Source: DAOSVX01 sp035379765 (GTDB lineage: Bacteria > Bacillota_I > Bacilli_A > RF39 > UBA660). Taken from it: 7,599 nucleotides of DNA. Under the pieces are notes generated by a model. It saw nothing but the letters and a program-made list of their open reading frames with translations, made no database searches and was not told where the DNA came from. This document shows positions 5,802-7,599 of the stretch, one piece after another. A program made the translations under genes and the position numbers. The stretch spans positions 1 through 7,599 of the forward strand of contig DAOSVX010000034.1 in the NCBI GenBank assembly GCA_035379765.1, in the 5' to 3' direction. Within the stretch, counting starts at the first letter, position 1, and each line of letters begins with the position of its first letter.

Positions 5802-7161
5802 TAGAAGCACCTCCAACTAAAATGGATGATATTTTTACAGTTGGCTGACCAATTGTTACTGGCACCCAACCACTTTCACTACCACAACCACCAGAAGAAT
5901 ATTTTAAATCATCACTAACCATTTCCACATTACTTAGTATTTCTAAAGTATTACCAATTAAACTGGCCATTTTTACCGGTGTAGCTATTTTACCATTTTT
6001 AATTAAATAACCTTCTTCAACTAAAAAATTAAAATCTCCCGTAGCAGTATCAACACTACCGCCACCTAGTTTCTTAGCATACAACCCATACTTAATATTT
6101 TTAAACATATCTGCTATTTTATCAGTACCTGGAGCTAGATAGGTATTATTCATTCTAGAAGTTGGAGCAAAACGAAAATTTTGTCTTCTACTACTACCAG
6201 TTAAACCATGTTTCATTTGACGATCGTTTAAATAATCAACTAAGTAACTTTTTAAAATTCCGTTTTTGATTAAAATGTTTTTTCTGGTTTTGTTACCTTC
6301 ATCATCATAAGTAGTCGTTCCCCATAAATTTGGTATTGTCCCATCATCTATGATAGTTACTTTTTTAGAAGCTATTTTTTTACCTAATTTACCATTTAAT
6401 ACTGATAGATTTTTAGCTACTGCTGTTGCTTCCATGGCATGACCACAAGCCTCATGAAATATAACTGCTCCAAAACCACTTTCTAATATAACTGGCATCT
6501 TACCACCTTTGATATAAACAGCTTTTAATTTATTTATAGCTGAATCAACTATTTTTTTAATTTCTGTTTCTAAATCTATCTTTTTTATAAACGACGTATC
6601 ATCAAAAAAACGATACATTTCACTACTTTTTTCTACTTTGTCATTTTCACTTACTGTAATACTTATTCGCACGCCAGTATAATTTCTATCTTCAGTTATA
6701 TATTTACCCAAAGAATTAGCTATTATGATTTCTTTTTTAAGAATATCAAAGACTATTTTAACTTCTATAACTCTTTTATCATATTCTCGAGCTATTTTAT
6801 TAATAGTCTCTAAGAACTCTTTTTTGTCTTTATCTGTCATATCAGTATATTGGCGCTTTTTACCAGCACTTTTTAAAACAACATTTTCTAGTTTAGGCTT
6901 AGAATTAAAATTATCTTTTAATTTAGTTATAATTTTAGTCAAATTTTCTTTAGTAATCGTATTAGTATCAGCATATAAAATATTGTCTTTTAAAGCCAGT
7001 CTAATACCTACTCCTTCAGCATAAGATGTATTTACTTTATCTATTTTATTATTTAAAAAAGTAATTGATCTGTTTTGAAAATTTTCATAGAAAATTTCAC
7101 TAAAATCAGCTCCAGTAGTTAAACTATAATTTATTAAATGTTCTGCTAGCTCTTCATTCAT
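5794..7161 (-). CDS. tldD: TldD metalloprotease subunit
   Basis: Zinc-dependent peptidase subunit of the TldD/TldE complex (family U62), cytoplasmic. The 455-aa product is slightly shorter than the E. coli protein but complete. The zinc site is HEACGH at residues 236-241 (HExxxH: two His ligands and the catalytic Glu237). A probable third ligand is Cys426 in SSGGCGSESGWVPVTIGQP, the family's GxCG C-terminal motif. Other family signatures are TTTYDDEG (282-289), GLTGSSRRQNFRFAPTSRMNN (319-339) and GDFNF with LVEEGYLIKNG. The ATG at 7161 follows AGGAG (7171-7167) at 5 nt. It lies 54 nt after the dnaK stop with a strong hairpin between them, and its TGA overlaps tldE. Its place between dnaK and dnaJ suggests shared expression with the heat-shock chaperones. 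No RiPP precursor or cyclodehydratase is visible nearby, so a general proteolytic role is more likely than peptide-antibiotic maturation. Confidence 0.95.
   Translation of the reverse strand: MNEELAEHLINYSLTTGADFSEIFYENFQNRSITFLNNKIDKVNTSYAEGVGIRLALKDNILYADTNTITKENLTKIITKLKDNFNSKPKLENVVLKSAGKKRQYTDMTDKDKKEFLETINKIAREYDKRVIEVKIVFDILKKEIIIANSLGKYITEDRNYTGVRISITVSENDKVEKSSEMYRFFDDTSFIKKIDLETEIKKIVDSAINKLKAVYIKGGKMPVILESGFGAVIFHEACGHAMEATAVAKNLSVLNGKLGKKIASKKVTIIDDGTIPNLWGTTTYDDEGNKTRKNILIKNGILKSYLVDYLNDRQMKHGLTGSSRRQNFRFAPTSRMNNTYLAPGTDKIADMFKNIKYGLYAKKLGGGSVDTATGDFNFLVEEGYLIKNGKIATPVKMASLIGNTLEILSNVEMVSDDLKYSSGGCGSESGWVPVTIGQPTVKISSILVGGASND
5810..5814 (-). promoter_or_regulatory. ribosome-binding site fixing the tldE start at 5801
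   Basis: GGAGG on the minus strand lies within the last codons of tldD, 8 nt before ATG 5801. It favours this start over the in-frame TTG at 5816. Confidence 0.8.
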
Positions 7162-7186
7162 TTTAACTCCTTATTTAATATTATTA

Positions 7187-7206
7187 AGGGCTCTTAAAAG
7201 AGCCCT
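7187..7206 (-). terminator. strong hairpin between dnaK and tldD
   Basis: AGGGCTCT (7206-7199) and AGAGCCCT (7194-7187) pair perfectly around a 4-nt loop (TTTA on the minus strand), with five G-C pairs. This is the most stable hairpin in the window. The minus-strand sequence after it is TTAATAATATTAA, not a true T-run, so full termination is doubtful. Partial termination or 3'-end protection of the dnaK message are the likelier roles. It lies 9 nt past the dnaK stop and 15 nt before the tldD ribosome-binding site. Confidence 0.6.
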
Positions 7207-7215
7207 AACAATAAT

Positions 7216-7599
7216 TTATTTTTCTTCGTATTCTGCTTCTTTTACGTTATCATCTTTATCTTTTTTAGATGATTTTTTTTCTGCTTTTGGTTCAGATTCT
7301 TTAGCTTCCTCTTGTTGTTTTTTTGCAGCTTCTTCATAAACTTTGGTAGCAAGCCCCATAGCTATTTCATTAAGTTCATCTTTTTGCTTTTTAATTTCTT
7401 CTAAGTCGCTACCCTCCATAGTTTTTTTAAGTTCAGCTATTTTGTCTTCAGCTTTTTTCTTATCATCTTCACTAACTTTATCACCTAGATCTTTAATAGC
7501 TTTTTCAGTAGCAAAAATAACTTGGTCAGCTTCATTTCTAGTATCTACTTCATCTTTACGTTTTTGATCAGCTTCTTTATTAGCTTCTGCTTCTTTTAC
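7216..7599 (-). CDS. dnaK: chaperone protein DnaK (Hsp70), C-terminal 127 aa only
   Basis: The minus-strand frame is open from the window edge to TAA 7218-7216. The 127 residues match the end of the Hsp70 substrate-binding domain and its helical lid: VKEAEANKEADQKRKDEVDT, then RNEADQVIFATEKAIKDLGD, then MEGSDLEEIKKQKDELNEIAMGLATKVYEEA. A low-complexity Lys/Glu-rich tail of about 35 residues follows, ending AEYEEK, which is comparable to the DAEFEE-type C-terminus of other bacterial DnaK proteins. The ATPase domain, the rest of the substrate-binding domain and the start lie outside the window. No in-window methionine should be taken as the start. As an ATP-driven foldase it works with DnaJ (4520-3393) and GrpE, the latter presumably upstream. 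It is the first visible gene of the cluster that continues with tldD, tldE and dnaJ. Confidence 0.97.
   Translation of the reverse strand, partial: VKEAEANKEADQKRKDEVDTRNEADQVIFATEKAIKDLGDKVSEDDKKKAEDKIAELKKTMEGSDLEEIKKQKDELNEIAMGLATKVYEEAAKKQQEEAKESEPKAEKKSSKKDKDDNVKEAEYEEK

Noticed and set aside
5802..5816. TTG 5816 as tldE start
   Set aside because: It would place the GGAGG ribosome-binding site inside the gene. ATG 5801 is 8 nt beyond that site and uses a standard start codon.
4533..7161. TldD/TldE as part of a peptide-antibiotic (RiPP) maturation cluster
   Set aside because: No short precursor gene, cyclodehydratase, dehydrogenase or exporter is visible; the neighbours are chaperones and a tRNA-modifying enzyme.
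7162..7215. CIRCE (HrcA operator) in the dnaK-tldD gap
   Set aside because: The inverted repeat here does not match TTAGCACTC-N9-GAGTGCTAA and its arms are separated by only 4 nt. Any CIRCE would be expected upstream of hrcA or dnaK, outside the window.

Overview
The window is AT-rich DNA (roughly 30% G+C by eye) with dense, short-spaced genes and strong Shine-Dalgarno sites. It looks like a low-GC Bacillota / Mycoplasmatota-type bacterium. UGA is a real stop: tldD and mtaB both end in TGA, and tryptophan is TGG. This argues for the standard bacterial code and against a Mycoplasma/Spiroplasma-type code. I would place it near uncultured gut Bacilli/RF39-like lineages, but that is inference from composition and gene content only.

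All complete genes lie on the minus strand, so they are read from high to low coordinates: the 3' end of dnaK (7599-7216), tldD (7161-5794), tldE/pmbA (5801-4533), dnaJ (4520-3393), a small single-pass membrane protein (3267-2767), mtaB (2731-1463), an unrecognised 182-aa single-pass membrane protein (1417-869), and a RecD2-type helicase N-terminus (743 to about 118). This is a variant of the classical Bacillota hrcA-grpE-dnaK-dnaJ-prmA-rsmE-mtaB locus. Here the TldD/TldE peptidase pair sits between dnaK and dnaJ, and prmA-rsmE are replaced by a membrane protein gene.

The DnaK/DnaJ chaperone pair and the TldD/TldE protease would share one transcript. tldD and tldE overlap by 8 nt, and tldE-dnaJ are 12 nt apart. 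A strong hairpin between dnaK and tldD may lower expression of the distal genes. After dnaJ, three promoter candidates can be read: an extended -10 before the membrane gene, a near-consensus promoter before the 182-aa gene, and another before recD2. The 182-aa gene ends in an AT-rich intrinsic terminator.

The left end is anomalous. The recD2 gene shows about 205 recognisable residues (OB-like N-terminus plus helix-hairpin-helix region) and then loses similarity near position 120. From there to the window edge, a plus-strand reading frame (3-146) looks like the C-terminus of an unrelated protein. This is a rearrangement or an assembly chimera. No tRNA, rRNA, CRISPR array, insertion sequence or convincing new defence system was seen.
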